A stretch of 64,000 bases of DNA from Heliobacterium chlorum (GCF_014502795.1 NZ_JACVHF010000006.1:1-64000); one strand, 5' to 3'. Positions 17,563-26,667 are shown, counted from the stretch's first letter. A program made the numbers and translations. The notes: a model not told the origin generated them from the letters alone.

Positions 17563-18861
17563 TTATGGTTTATCTCGATTCCGCCGAAAAAACCGTTGGC
17601 TCCAGTTCCTCCACAAGTTTCCGAATAGCCCGACTCCCTCAAACCGAATCAACGGTGGATCTTCCGGATCGGGTACGGGAATCAGACCGAGCGATTCATT
17701 CCATCCTTTGATCGCGGTCGCCCTTTTCCAGACACCTCCGGTCCCACCAGGCAGGAATTCCATCTCCACTTGAGCCGGCGACCAGGAAAGCGAGACAGCT
17801 AGATCTCTGCGGGAACGCACGGGAAGGCCGTTGACGCTGCCTAAGAGATCTCCGGCTCGAAGGCCCGCCTTTTCAGCTGGAGAGCCATCGCCTACATCGA
17901 GGATCTTCAGACCCCTGGGGGAGGTCACATAAAGGGGAGTGCCCTGCATCTCGCGCCGCTTTGTCCAGAGAATCAATGCCTCATGGCCGAGGGGCCCAAA
18001 AAGGGCTGGCAACAGGGACAGCATGGGTATATGGGAAGCCAGCACGACCAGGGAGAGCAGAATCAAGCTGTAGCCGGCCAGCATCAGAGACGATCGCCGG
18101 CAATGAACTCGGGGTTGGCGAACGAGAGCCAGGTCACCATAGCCGAGTAAGGCCACTAAGGGCAATGGGCTGAGCACCACCGATTCCACAGCCGGATTGT
18201 AGGGGATGTCTGGAGGGCTGATCAGCGGCCACCAACCGGGCGTAGAGATCTCTTGAAAAGGAATACCGCTGTTATGGGGAATCGCGACCATCGTCAATAC
18301 GACCAAGGGAATCGGCCAGAAGCTTTGCAGGTGATATCCCCCGACGGTCATTCCCCGGCGATGGGCCACATAAACAGGTAAACTGTCTCGGTGGCCCGAC
18401 AAAAACATCAGAACGGCCTCAACAAGATGCAAGATGGCCACGAGCCCCATGATTTGCACTACGCTGACTTCCGTCCACCCGAGAAAGATCGCCGCCAGGG
18501 AGATGACTCCGCCGGCATAGGCGTAACACATATACCGGGTGTTGATCAAAGCCAGTGCGATGGCGACGGGTAAGAGATAGAGAAACCCCGATTCGACGAT
18601 CGTAACCCCAAAGAGAATCATCAAGAAGGACCCGATGAATCCGCCAACCAGACCATACATCGCTGATGAAAAGACAGAATGCCACACATTTTCCGTTTTT
18701 ACTTGAAACAGTTCTGATTTCATCCGCAGTTGACGCCGGTAAAGGAGCGCAATGATCAAAAGGAATACCCAAAAAGTTGGGTATTCCAGAGGGTAAAGCA
18801 ACAGTATTTCAAAACCTTGGATGATCGTATTCAGAAGGTCCCATCCATTGAAGTCGACCAT
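17563..18861 (-). CDS. minJ: Polytopic membrane PDZ protein, MinJ-like
   Basis: 432 aa with about six to eight hydrophobic segments in the first 290 residues and a C-terminal PDZ domain (about residues 310-380, GDGSPAEKAGLRAGDLLGSVNGLPV). This layout matches B. subtilis MinJ, which links MinCD to DivIVA at the division site. The position supports it: in B. subtilis the order is also ftsE, ftsX, ctpB, minJ. The ribosome site before ATG 18861 is weak. Sequence identity to MinJ cannot be measured here; a simpler description is a PDZ membrane protein of the MinJ/YvjD type. Confidence 0.75.
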   Translation of the reverse strand: MVDFNGWDLLNTIIQGFEILLLYPLEYPTFWVFLLIIALLYRRQLRMKSELFQVKTENVWHSVFSSAMYGLVGGFIGSFLMILFGVTIVESGFLYLLPVAIALALINTRYMCYAYAGGVISLAAIFLGWTEVSVVQIMGLVAILHLVEAVLMFLSGHRDSLPVYVAHRRGMTVGGYHLQSFWPIPLVVLTMVAIPHNSGIPFQEISTPGWWPLISPPDIPYNPAVESVVLSPLPLVALLGYGDLALVRQPRVHCRRSSLMLAGYSLILLSLVVLASHIPMLSLLPALFGPLGHEALILWTKRREMQGTPLYVTSPRGLKILDVGDGSPAEKAGLRAGDLLGSVNGLPVRSRRDLAVSLSWSPAQVEMEFLPGGTGGVWKRATAIKGWNESLGLIPVPDPEDPPLIRFEGVGLFGNLWRNWSQRFFRRNRDKP

Positions 18862-18895
18862 AGTTAAGCCAGCCTTTTTTTGTAATCAGGTCACC

Positions 18896-20101
18896 TTATC
18901 TCATCATCGAACGAACGACCTCGACACCTTTGTTGAAGACGGTATCGTTATCTTCCGTACCAGCAACATGGGGAGTTTCATTCTTCTCGGGCTCTACTTT
19001 GAAATCCGGTTCGATACCGATTTTATGAATATCGTTGCCTTTCGGTGTCAAGTATTTGGCTGTTGTCAACTTGACGGCAGCACCGCCATCCAAGGGGATC
19101 ACCGATTGGACAATGCCCTTGCCAAAGCTCTTCGAACCGATCATAGTCCCGGTGCCATAGTCTTTGATCGCACCAGCCACGATCTCCGAAGCGCTCGCGG
19201 AACCGCCGTTGATCAGTACGGCCAGCGGGAGCATGACTTGATTGCGGGTCGATTGGTAAACTTCTGTTTCTCCGTTGCGATTGACCACCTTGACGACAGG
19301 ACCTTGCGGAACAAAGTTGGAAGCGATGTCTACGGCCGATTCTAATTCACCGCCGGGATTATCGCGCAGGTCAAGGATGATGCCTTTTACATGCTGATCC
19401 TGGAATGCTCGGATGGCTTTGTCGACTTCCGCAGCCGCTGTTTTGTTGAATTGAGTGATGCGCAATACACCGATGCGGTTGTCCCCTTTGGCCAACTCAG
19501 CCGTTACGACAGGGATGTTCACTTTCTCACGGGGCACTGCGAATTCAAGGAAGTTTTTCGTGCTCTCCCGGAACACAGTCAAGTTAACGTTAGATCCTTC
19601 GGGCCCTTTGATTTTCGAAACGGCCAGATCCACATCCATATTGGCCACTTCTTCCCCATCGACCTTGACGATGACGTCACCGGCTTTGATGCCGACCCGT
19701 TCCGCCGGTCCACCTTTGATGGGCGAAACGACGACGATCTTATTTTGATCTTTTTTGCTGACGTAGACTCCGATACCGCTAAAACTTCCCTGGATCTGAT
19801 CGAAAAGCTGTTTGTATTCGTCCGGTTCGAGATAGGTTGAATAGGGGTCTTTTAGGGAGGCAACCATGCCCTTCATGGCCCCGTCCACAAGGGTGGAAAA
19901 AGAGGTCGGTTCCAAATATTCGCTTGTCACGAGCCGGACGACGTTCACGAGACGGCCCAGATGTTGATAGTTTCCTATCACCGCCACAGCCAGGGAAGCT
20001 GTTGTCAATACACTAACGATGATGACCAGGGCTGCGGCGATGACAAGCCCTCTACGACGACCAGCCAATGAATTCAACCACCTTATTCCAAAATGAGCCA
20101 C
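18896..20101 (-). CDS. ctpA: Carboxyl-terminal processing protease (S41)
   Basis: 401 aa. One N-terminal membrane anchor (about residues 17-40), a PDZ domain (about 95-180, GIGVYVSKKDQNKIVVVSPI then GDVIVKVDGEEV) and an S41 peptidase domain. The Ser-Lys dyad is visible as GGSASASE (near 300) and SFGKGIVQ (near 327). The protease acts outside the membrane; in B. subtilis CtpB cleaves SpoIVFA during sporulation and related enzymes trim wall hydrolases. Start GTG 20101 is 12 bases from AGAGGA; a TTG 33 bases in with AAGGTGG upstream is an alternative. It is 79 bases downstream of the M23 peptidase gene. Confidence 0.92.
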   Translation of the reverse strand: MAHFGIRWLNSLAGRRRGLVIAAALVIIVSVLTTASLAVAVIGNYQHLGRLVNVVRLVTSEYLEPTSFSTLVDGAMKGMVASLKDPYSTYLEPDEYKQLFDQIQGSFSGIGVYVSKKDQNKIVVVSPIKGGPAERVGIKAGDVIVKVDGEEVANMDVDLAVSKIKGPEGSNVNLTVFRESTKNFLEFAVPREKVNIPVVTAELAKGDNRIGVLRITQFNKTAAAEVDKAIRAFQDQHVKGIILDLRDNPGGELESAVDIASNFVPQGPVVKVVNRNGETEVYQSTRNQVMLPLAVLINGGSASASEIVAGAIKDYGTGTMIGSKSFGKGIVQSVIPLDGGAAVKLTTAKYLTPKGNDIHKIGIEPDFKVEPEKNETPHVAGTEDNDTVFNKGVEVVRSMMR

Positions 20102-20180
20102 ACAAAAGTTCTGTTCCTCTAAACTCTATACGCTTTTAGTGCTAGATATACAACAAGCTGAGTTTAAATCATTCCGGCAA

Positions 20181-21353
20181 TTATCCCCCGATGTACCCCA
20201 TCGGGTTAGTATGAGATCCGTTTATCCGGACTTCATAGTGCAAGTGCGGTCCCGTGCTCAATCCCGTCGATCCTACCTTACCGATAAAATCGCCTTTTTG
20301 GACAGTTTGTCCTTCCGAGACACCAAGCGAAGACATATGCCCATAGAGCGTCGTAATTCCGCCGCCGTGATCGATGACCACACAGTTTCCGTAGGCATAG
20401 TCATAACCAGCGACGATGACGACACCGCTGTTCGTCGCCAGAATGGACGCGCCGGCAGGAGCACCAAGGTCAACACCCGTATGATAGCTGTTTTTCTTTC
20501 TCACTGGGTGGTATCGCGGCCCGTAGGAAGATGTAACAGGAGCATAGTTTTCCAAGGGATAACCCCACGTTCCTTGGGTCATACTGGGGCGGTTCGTTTT
20601 GCTCTGCAAGCTGCGAATTCTCGCTTCCAACCGTTGCGATGCAGCTTCTTCCGCGTCGAGCATTTCAGCGATACTATCTTTTTGTTCACGTACTTGTGCG
20701 AGGACTACCTTTTGTTCCTCACTCTGAGCCGCTAAGCGGGACCGTTGTTCTTCCATACGAGCCTTGATCTGGGCCAGTTCTTGTCTACGAAGTTCCAAAT
20801 CGGCTTTGCGAGCTTCAATCGTCTTCTGTTCCGCTTCAATCTCATGAATCAATTGAGCATCCCGTTGAACGACCTTTTCCATCAGGTCCATGCGGGTTAA
20901 AAAGTCGGTGATGCTGTTCGCCTGCAGCACCACTTCCAGGTAAGAGACGTTCCCGTTAATATAGATATCTTTCATGCGAGCCTTAAGGAGATCCAGTTGA
21001 GTTCCTTGGCGCTTTTGGGCTTCAGCGATCTCCTTCTGAGCCTGCTGAATGGCTGTTTCTACATTTCGCGTCTGACTGTTCAGGTCATTGATGGCCATTT
21101 GGGTATTGTTCATTTCCCGGTTGACCGTCGATAGTTTCCCGAGAACACTGTTTTCCTGCTGGACCTTTTCGCGCAGTTCCCGGCGGGTGTTTTCGATGTT
21201 GGCCTGCCGCTGCTGCAGTTCCTGCTGGGCATCTTCCAACTGGTCTGCCGACGCCGCTTTGATAGGAATCGTCTGAGCGCTGTAGATAAAAAGCCCCGAT
21301 AAACAGGCTATCGCTACTCCCCCCAGCACCAGACGGGATAGGTTTTGCTTCAA
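20181..21353 (-). CDS. Coiled-coil M23 peptidase, EnvC-like murein hydrolase activator
   Basis: 390 aa. Signal peptide or anchor at the N-terminus (residues 10-35), a long coiled coil (about 40-260, rich in Q, E, R) and a LytM/M23 domain. The zinc ligands of active M23 enzymes are present: HTGVD near 289 and HLHYE near 369. It lies directly downstream of ftsX; in E. coli and others FtsEX drives EnvC-type coiled-coil proteins to open septal wall, so this is the likely partner here. Because the zinc ligands are kept it may cut wall itself. TTG 21353 is preferred because AAAGGAG precedes it; the ATG at 21374 has no site. Confidence 0.88.
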   Translation of the reverse strand: MKQNLSRLVLGGVAIACLSGLFIYSAQTIPIKAASADQLEDAQQELQQRQANIENTRRELREKVQQENSVLGKLSTVNREMNNTQMAINDLNSQTRNVETAIQQAQKEIAEAQKRQGTQLDLLKARMKDIYINGNVSYLEVVLQANSITDFLTRMDLMEKVVQRDAQLIHEIEAEQKTIEARKADLELRRQELAQIKARMEEQRSRLAAQSEEQKVVLAQVREQKDSIAEMLDAEEAASQRLEARIRSLQSKTNRPSMTQGTWGYPLENYAPVTSSYGPRYHPVRKKNSYHTGVDLGAPAGASILATNSGVVIVAGYDYAYGNCVVIDHGGGITTLYGHMSSLGVSEGQTVQKGDFIGKVGSTGLSTGPHLHYEVRINGSHTNPMGYIGG

Positions 21354-21381
21354 AGGAGCCACTCCTTTTTGCATGGAGTCA

Positions 21382-22269
21382 TCATACTTTCAAAAACTTC
21401 CGCAAGGAAATGACACTACCCATGGCACCAATGAGGATACCGGTTCCCATGACGATCTCAAAGATGGTCATCAGGAAAGAGGCATCTGAGCGCAGCGGCA
21501 CAAAAGGCAGGGACGATTCTACATAGGTCGTGACCGGCGCATAGATGCCGTAAAGCAATCCAACGGCGATGAGGGAGCCAAAGAGGCCCAAAAAGGTCCC
21601 CTCCAGCAAAAAAGGCCAGCGAATAAACCAGTTGGTTGCACCGACGAATTTCATGATGTTGATCTCTTTACGCCTGGCAAAGACCGTTAACCGGATGGTC
21701 GTAGAGATTAAAAAAACCGATGCGGCCCCGATCAGGAACATGATCGACAAGCCGACCATGCGGATCCACTCGGTCAGACTGAGCAATTTCTCGACGAACC
21801 CCTGACCGTAGCGAACTTTTTCTACGCCGGGATACTTGTTGAATTCTTCGGCCAGGCTACTCACATCGTTGGGATCTTTCGCTTTCACCCGGTACATATC
21901 GGGAAATGGGTTTGCATCCCCCAGGGCTTTGAACATATCGCTGCGGTCACCGAGTTGCTTTTTCATGGTCGCCATCGCTTCGTTCTTAGAAACAAAAGTG
22001 ACCTCGTTGACTTTGCTATGACTGCGGAGTTTATCCCCCACGGCTTGGATCTGCTTGGCATCAATATCGGTGCGCATGGCAACCAAAACTTCCAGTTCCG
22101 ATTCCATCGTCGTCACCAGATTATTGGAGTTCATCACCAAAAGCAGCGAAATCCCTAAGATCAGCAGGGAAATAGCTACCGTCGAGATGGATGCGATACT
22201 CATCCAACCGTTCTTCCAAAGCGAGCGGAAGGACTCCCGAAAAAAATAGCCTACGGTGCGCATTCTCAT
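21382..22269 (-). CDS. ftsX: Cell division ABC transporter permease FtsX
   Basis: 295 aa with the FtsX pattern: an N-terminal membrane segment (about 24-46), a large extracellular loop (50-160), and three further membrane segments in the C-terminal half. It forms a complex with FtsE that transmits ATP hydrolysis to wall hydrolases outside the membrane. ATG 22269 overlaps the ftsE stop (ATGA), so the two are coupled. Confidence 0.95.
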   Translation of the reverse strand: MRMRTVGYFFRESFRSLWKNGWMSIASISTVAISLLILGISLLLVMNSNNLVTTMESELEVLVAMRTDIDAKQIQAVGDKLRSHSKVNEVTFVSKNEAMATMKKQLGDRSDMFKALGDANPFPDMYRVKAKDPNDVSSLAEEFNKYPGVEKVRYGQGFVEKLLSLTEWIRMVGLSIMFLIGAASVFLISTTIRLTVFARRKEINIMKFVGATNWFIRWPFLLEGTFLGLFGSLIAVGLLYGIYAPVTTYVESSLPFVPLRSDASFLMTIFEIVMGTGILIGAMGSVISLRKFLKV

Positions 22270-23069
22270 CGCAGGGCACCCCGTTCCTGCAGGGAATAAA
22301 GGCTCTGTGAATTGTTACCGGGTAGAACGGTACCTCCCGGTTGGATATATCCACCTTGAGCTAGGGAACCCGGTAGAGAAGCGCTCGACCCCTGTTCGTA
22401 GCTGCCCCGCTCTTCGTCGCGGACGATGCGCCCATTTTCCAGGGCAATGACTCTGCGTCGCAGGCTATCGACGATATCCTTGGCATGGGTAGCCATGATG
22501 ATCGTCGTACCGCGGCGGTTGATTTCTAAGAGCAGGTTCATAATTTCCGTGGCCGTCTCCGGGTCGAGGTTTCCCGTTGGTTCGTCAGCGATGATCAACA
22601 TCGGTTCGTTGACGATGGCCCGGGCGATAGATACGCGCTGCTGTTCTCCACCAGATAATTGATGGGGCATGAGGTTGCCTTTTTTACCGAGTCCCACCAT
22701 CTCCAACACCTGCGGTACGCGCTGGCGGATTCGCTTCGTCGGTGCTTCGACGATCTCCATGGCAAAGGCGATGTTGTCATATATAGTCTTATTCGGCAAC
22801 AGACGAAAATCTTGAAAGACGACGCCGATTTGCCGGCGCAGGTAAGGAACCTCTCGTTCACGCATGCGGACGAGAGACTTTCCGTCAAAAAGGATTTGGC
22901 CGCGAGTCGGCGCTTCTTCGCGAAAGATCAATTTGATAAAGGTCGACTTTCCTGCTCCCGAAGGACCGACAAGAAAGACGAAACTTCCCTTTTGTATACG
23001 AACGTTTACGTCTACAAGGGCCTTTACCTCGTTGGAATACGTTTTTGAGACGTTAAACATCTGTATCAT
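22266..23069 (-). CDS. ftsE: Cell division ABC transporter ATPase FtsE
   Basis: 267 aa. Walker A GPSGAGKST, signature LSGGEQQRVSIARAI and Walker B LIIADEPTGNLD are intact. The usual FtsE is about 228 residues; this one carries an extra 35-40 residue glycine/serine/glutamine-rich tail after the ATPase core. The frame is open another 64 codons upstream, but family alignment begins at MIQMFNVSKTY, so I start at ATG 23069. Its only nearby ribosome site, GGGGG at 23080-23084, lies in the 3' arm of a terminator-like hairpin. Confidence 0.93.
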   Translation of the reverse strand: MIQMFNVSKTYSNEVKALVDVNVRIQKGSFVFLVGPSGAGKSTFIKLIFREEAPTRGQILFDGKSLVRMREREVPYLRRQIGVVFQDFRLLPNKTIYDNIAFAMEIVEAPTKRIRQRVPQVLEMVGLGKKGNLMPHQLSGGEQQRVSIARAIVNEPMLIIADEPTGNLDPETATEIMNLLLEINRRGTTIIMATHAKDIVDSLRRRVIALENGRIVRDEERGSYEQGSSASLPGSLAQGGYIQPGGTVLPGNNSQSLYSLQERGALR

Positions 23070-23073
23070 AAAA

Positions 23074-23104
23074 ATAACAACCCCCATCAGGAGGTTGTTC
23101 GACA
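23074..23104 (-). promoter_or_regulatory. Terminator-like hairpin over the ftsE ribosome site
   Basis: Read on the minus strand, AACAACCTCC, loop TGAT and GGGGGTTGTT form a strong 10-pair stem followed by ATTTTT, six bases before the ftsE ATG. It has the shape of an intrinsic terminator but sits between promoter and start codon, and its 3' arm contains the GGGGG that would be the ribosome site. It may stop readthrough from the transketolase genes, or control ftsE. Confidence 0.55.
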
Positions 23105-23189
23105 AAAAGATTCTATATCCTTTTTCCAATTTCGAGAAAATAGTGGATTCTGACGGTCTGTGTACGTTAAGAACGAACCATTTGTGGCA

Positions 23190-23369
23190 AATCGGGGTGT
23201 AATGACTCCGTTCGCTAAGGGCTCCACGGCTGTTCGCTCGGTCGCTTCGCGAGTGCGCCAAAACTCTGGGCTTTTCTGCGTGTTAACCGTGGCGCACTTT
23301 CCGCTTCGCAACGTTCGCTCTCGACGCCGTTCCGCCCAAAACGCTCACTTCGTCATTACACCCCTGATT
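23190..23369. repeat. Nested inverted-repeat (MITE-like) element
   Basis: A 180-bp unit bounded by AATCGGGGTGTAATGAC (23190-23206) and its near-perfect reverse complement GTCATTACACCCCTGATT (23352-23369, one extra base). A second perfect inverted pair, AGTGCGCCA (23252-23260) and TGGCGCACT (23290-23298), is nested inside, and CGCTTCGC occurs next to each inner arm. The element does not code for a protein. It has the look of a small non-autonomous mobile or palindromic repeat; no target duplication is obvious. Confidence 0.55.
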
Positions 23370-23405
23370 CTACAATTATGTGTATTCGCCCTGTTGTACG
23401 CGTTG

Positions 23406-24344
23406 TTATTTTTTCCGACCGACGGCTTTTTTCGCTGCTGCGACGAGAGCCTCTTTTGTCAGGCCGTATTTTTCAAAGAGTTCATTCGGTTTACCCGATT
23501 CGCCGAAGGTATCCTTTAGGCCAACCCGTTCCAGCGGTGCCGGGTAGTGTTCGGCGAGTACTTCAGCGACGGCGGAACCGAGGCCGCCGATGATGGAGTG
23601 TTCTTCCGCTGTGACGACAGCACCGGTCCGTTGAACGCTCGCACAGATCGCCTCTGCGTCGATCGGTTTAATCGTGTGAATATTGAGCACTTCCGCCTCA
23701 ATGCCTTCAGCGCTCAACAGCTCTGCCGCTTCCATCGCCATCGCGACCATCAAGCCGGCGGCGATAAAGGTCACATCCTTGCCGGAGCAAAGGGTTACGG
23801 CTTTACCCCATTCGAAGCGATAGTTCTCATCGTACAAGACCGGCACAGCCAGCCGGCCCAAACGGATGTAGACAGGCCCTGAGTATGAGGCTGCCCAGCG
23901 GATGACCGCTTCCGTCTCGATGCCATCTGCAGGGACGACGACGGTCATGTTGGGGATAGCCCGCATGAGGGCGATGTCTTCCACAGTCTGGTGGGAGGCA
24001 CCGTCTTCCCCGACGGAGATCCCCGCATGGGTAGCGGCGATTTTGACGTTCAGTTTAGGGTAAGCGACAGAGTTGCGTATCTGTTCAAAGGCTCTCCCAG
24101 TGGCGAACATGGCAAAGGTGCTGGCAAAGGGGATTTTGCCGGCCGCAGCCAGACCGGCAGACACGCCGATGAGGTTCTGTTCGGCAATACCCATATCGAA
24201 AAACCGTTCCGGATATACTTTGGCAAAGTCAATCGTTTTGGTCGATTTGGCCAAATCAGCATCAAGTACGACGATGTCCTGGTTTTCGCCGCCCAGTTGG
24301 GCCAGGGCGCGTCCGTAGGCATCGCGGGTAGCGATTTTCGTCAT
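23406..24344 (-). CDS. tktB: Transketolase, C-terminal subunit
   Basis: 312 aa, covering the pyrimidine-binding and C-terminal domains of transketolase. The segment FDMGIAEQNLIGVSAGLA carries the conserved glutamate that activates thiamine diphosphate. It pairs with the separately encoded N-terminal subunit 13 bases upstream to make the pentose phosphate enzyme. Ribosome site AAGGGAGG before ATG 24344. The two-gene form is common in clostridia and archaea; it is not a frameshift, since each half has its own start and ribosome site. Confidence 0.93.
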   Translation of the reverse strand: MTKIATRDAYGRALAQLGGENQDIVVLDADLAKSTKTIDFAKVYPERFFDMGIAEQNLIGVSAGLAAAGKIPFASTFAMFATGRAFEQIRNSVAYPKLNVKIAATHAGISVGEDGASHQTVEDIALMRAIPNMTVVVPADGIETEAVIRWAASYSGPVYIRLGRLAVPVLYDENYRFEWGKAVTLCSGKDVTFIAAGLMVAMAMEAAELLSAEGIEAEVLNIHTIKPIDAEAICASVQRTGAVVTAEEHSIIGGLGSAVAEVLAEHYPAPLERVGLKDTFGESGKPNELFEKYGLTKEALVAAAKKAVGRKK

Positions 24345-24357
24345 CGATGGACCTCCC

Positions 24358-25176
24358 TTATTGCAGTTCCTTCAGCGCTTGTTGGGCTTGTTCGGCATTG
24401 GGCGCCGACCCGTGCCATCCCACCTGGTTTTCCATGAAGGAAACGCCTTTGCCCTTAACGGTGTGGGCCACAATGCAGGTAGGTCGTCCTTTTGTCGCCT
24501 TCGCTTGTTCGATCGCGTCGATGATCTGTTCGAAGGAATGGCCGTCGATCTCTAGGACGTTCCAGCCGAAAGCTTCGAACTTTTCTTTCACAGGAAGGCA
24601 AGACATGACTTTTTCTACGGGACCATCGATCTGGAGCTTGTTGAGGTCGACAAATGCTGTCAAGCGATCGAGCTTGTAATGGGCAGCCGCCATCGCTGCT
24701 TCCCATACTTGCCCTTCTTGGAGCTCTCCATCACCGAGGACAGCCCAGACGCGGGCATCACTCTTGTCCAATTCCAGAGCAAGGGCCATTCCGACGGCAG
24801 CCGAGATGCCTTGTCCCAGCGAACCGGTGGACATGTCCACACCGGGGACTTTCTTCATATCGGGGTGGCCTTGTAAAAAATGGCCGGTGCGGCGCAGATT
24901 CGGCAGTTCTTCCACCGGGAAGAAGCCTTTTTCAGCGAGGGCCGCATAGAGGACTGGGGCAGCGTGACCTTTGCTGAGAATGAAACGGTCACGACTAGGC
25001 CAACGAGGGTTTTGCGGATCTACACGCATCTCATGGAAAAAGAGCGCAGTCACTATATCGGTAGCAGACAGCGAACCGCCGGGATGACCGCTGCTGGCCC
25101 CGTGGGTCATGGAAATGATGTGGCGCCGGAGCTGCCTGGCGGTCTGTTCCAGGCGCTGCTGTAACGCTTGTTCCAT
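24358..25176 (-). CDS. tktA: Transketolase, N-terminal subunit
   Basis: 272 aa, the thiamine diphosphate-binding half. [18 protein letters not shown] and the cofactor motif [17 protein letters not shown] are clear, with [14 protein letters not shown] between. AGGAGGGG precedes ATG 25176. First gene of a two-gene operon with the C-terminal subunit. Confidence 0.94.
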   Translation of the reverse strand: MEQALQQRLEQTARQLRRHIISMTHGASSGHPGGSLSATDIVTALFFHEMRVDPQNPRWPSRDRFILSKGHAAPVLYAALAEKGFFPVEELPNLRRTGHFLQGHPDMKKVPGVDMSTGSLGQGISAAVGMALALELDKSDARVWAVLGDGELQEGQVWEAAMAAAHYKLDRLTAFVDLNKLQIDGPVEKVMSCLPVKEKFEAFGWNVLEIDGHSFEQIIDAIEQAKATKGRPTCIVAHTVKGKGVSFMENQVGWHGSAPNAEQAQQALKELQ

Positions 25177-25265
25177 AATGTTAACATTCCCCTCCTGTAA
25201 GACATCCTGTTAATATTCTGCACCTTTCAACCAATTCCCTGCATGAATTAGTGATTTGAGTGTAA

Positions 25266-25293
25266 AAAAAGCCAGGTTTTAACCTGGCTTTCC
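25266..25293 (-). terminator. Terminator after prfB
   Basis: AAAGCCAGGTT and AACCTGGCTTT pair perfectly; on the minus strand the hairpin is followed by a run of seven T. It ends the prfB transcript. Confidence 0.9.
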
Positions 25294-25391
25294 ATCGAGA
25301 ACCTATCGTGTTGCTAGCTTTCCATCTTTTTTAGGATTATATCGCTGGCTCTAATCGGAACATGTGAGTTCCTATGAGCATGACTGCTGTT

Positions 25392-26508
25392 TTACTGTGC
25401 GCTCTCTTGCTTGGACGCCCAGATCATATATGCCGAGACAAAATCGTCGATCTCGCCGTCCATCACATTATAGACAGCACCGACTTCGCAGTTCGTCCGG
25501 TGATCTTTGACGAGGTTATAGGGGTGAAAGACGTAAGAACGAATTTGGCTGCCAAAGGCGATATCCTGTTGATCCCCTTTGAGCCGGTTCACTTCGTCGG
25601 CTTGTTCCTGCCGCTGCCGTTCAAAAAGCTTCGCTTGCAACATCCGCATAGCCGTCGCACGGTTTTGAATCTGAGAACGCTCGCTTTGGCAGGCGACGAC
25701 GATGCCCGTCGGTATGTGCGTGATGCGCACGGCTGACTCGGTCTTGTTGACGTGCTGACCACCGGCACCGCTAGCGCGGAAAGTGTCCACTTTTAAGTCT
25801 TCTGCATTGATCTGGATGTTGATATCGTCACTCACTTCAGGCAAGACTTCGACAGAGGCAAAAGAGGTGTGACGGCGCCCGGACGCATCGAAAGGGGAAA
25901 TGCGCACCAGCCGGTGAACACCCATTTCGCCTTTTAGATAGCCGTAGGCGTTTTCTCCGGAAAAGGACAAGGTCGCCGATTTCATACCTGCTTCATCGCC
26001 AGCTAAGGAATCGAGGATGTCAACTTTATATCCCTTTTTCTCACCCCAGCGAATGTACATGCGCATGAGCATCTCGTTCCAGTCCATGGCCTCAGTTCCG
26101 CCGGCACCGGCATGCAGGGTGACGAGAGCGTTGTTGCGGTCATAGGGTCCGTTAAGCAATAACTGAAGATGCCAGCGATCCAGTTCCGCTTGGATTCCCT
26201 GGATACCCTCTTCAATTTCTTGAAGAATATCGGGGTCTTCTTCTTCTGCTCCCAACTCCCGCAGGACACCGAGATCTTCCCATTTCTGATAGAGATCGTG
26301 AAAGGACTTGACTTTGTCTTTCAATCCCGTCAGTTCCTGCATCGTCTTTTGGGCCAGTTCTTGGTCCTCCCAAAAGGTCGGGTCCGTGATCATCAGCTCT
26401 AGTTCAGCGATCCGCTCTTCCTTGACAGACAAGTCAAAGAGAAGCCCTCAGATCTTCCAGCCCGGTCTCCAAGGCCGTTAATTCCCGTTTTACGTCGGAA
26501 TATAACAT
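25392..26508 (-). CDS. prfB: Peptide chain release factor 2, with +1 programmed frameshift
   Basis: Release factor 2 reads UGA and UAA stops. The first frame starts ATG 26508 (MLYSDVKRELTALETGLEDL) and hits UGA after 24 codons at CTT TGA C; a +1 shift continues in the frame that runs to 25392, giving about 371 aa, the normal RF2 length. The peptidyl-tRNA hydrolysis motif GAGGQ and the SPF stop-recognition motif (RISPFDASGRRH) are present. The ribosome site upstream of ATG is weak. Downstream of a coiled-coil gene and secA, as in many Bacillota. Confidence 0.96.
26433..26448 (-). promoter_or_regulatory. prfB +1 recoding site
   Basis: The minus strand reads AGGG (26445-26448), five bases, then CTTTGAC (26433-26439). 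This is the classic RF2 autoregulatory site: an internal Shine-Dalgarno-like element and the slippery CUU followed by the poorly terminating UGA C. Confidence 0.95.
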
Positions 26509-26616
26509 GTAACACCGTTCCCTTATTCAAAGTTACCATCGCTCATACTTTATGAGCAGCTATTATGTCGGTTCCATAGCAATGGGATGCAATTGAATGG
26601 ACAATTCCCAATAAAT

Positions 26617-26660
26617 CTTTGAGCGGCATAGATCAGATTATGCTCTAACGCCGCTCAAAG
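26617..26660 (-). terminator. Hairpin after coiled-coil gene A
   Basis: Perfect 11-bp arms CTTTGAGCGGC (26617-26627) and GCCGCTCAAAG (26650-26660) with a 22-base loop, just downstream of the stop codon. The T-tract after it is poor, so it may be a weak terminator or an mRNA-stabilising end. Confidence 0.5.
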
Positions 26661-26667
26661 CTAACTT

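Noticed and set aside
23070-23261. N-terminal extension of FtsE to 331 residues
   Set aside because: The extra codons run through the terminator-like hairpin and intergenic sequence; family alignment starts at 23069.
23160-23519. Plus-strand frames through the inverted-repeat element
   Set aside because: They cross the element and run antisense into transketolase; low-complexity arginine/serine content and no ribosome site. The structure is explained by the inverted repeats.
23406-25176. Transketolase broken by a frameshift
   Set aside because: Both parts have their own ribosome sites and match the normal two-subunit form of the enzyme.
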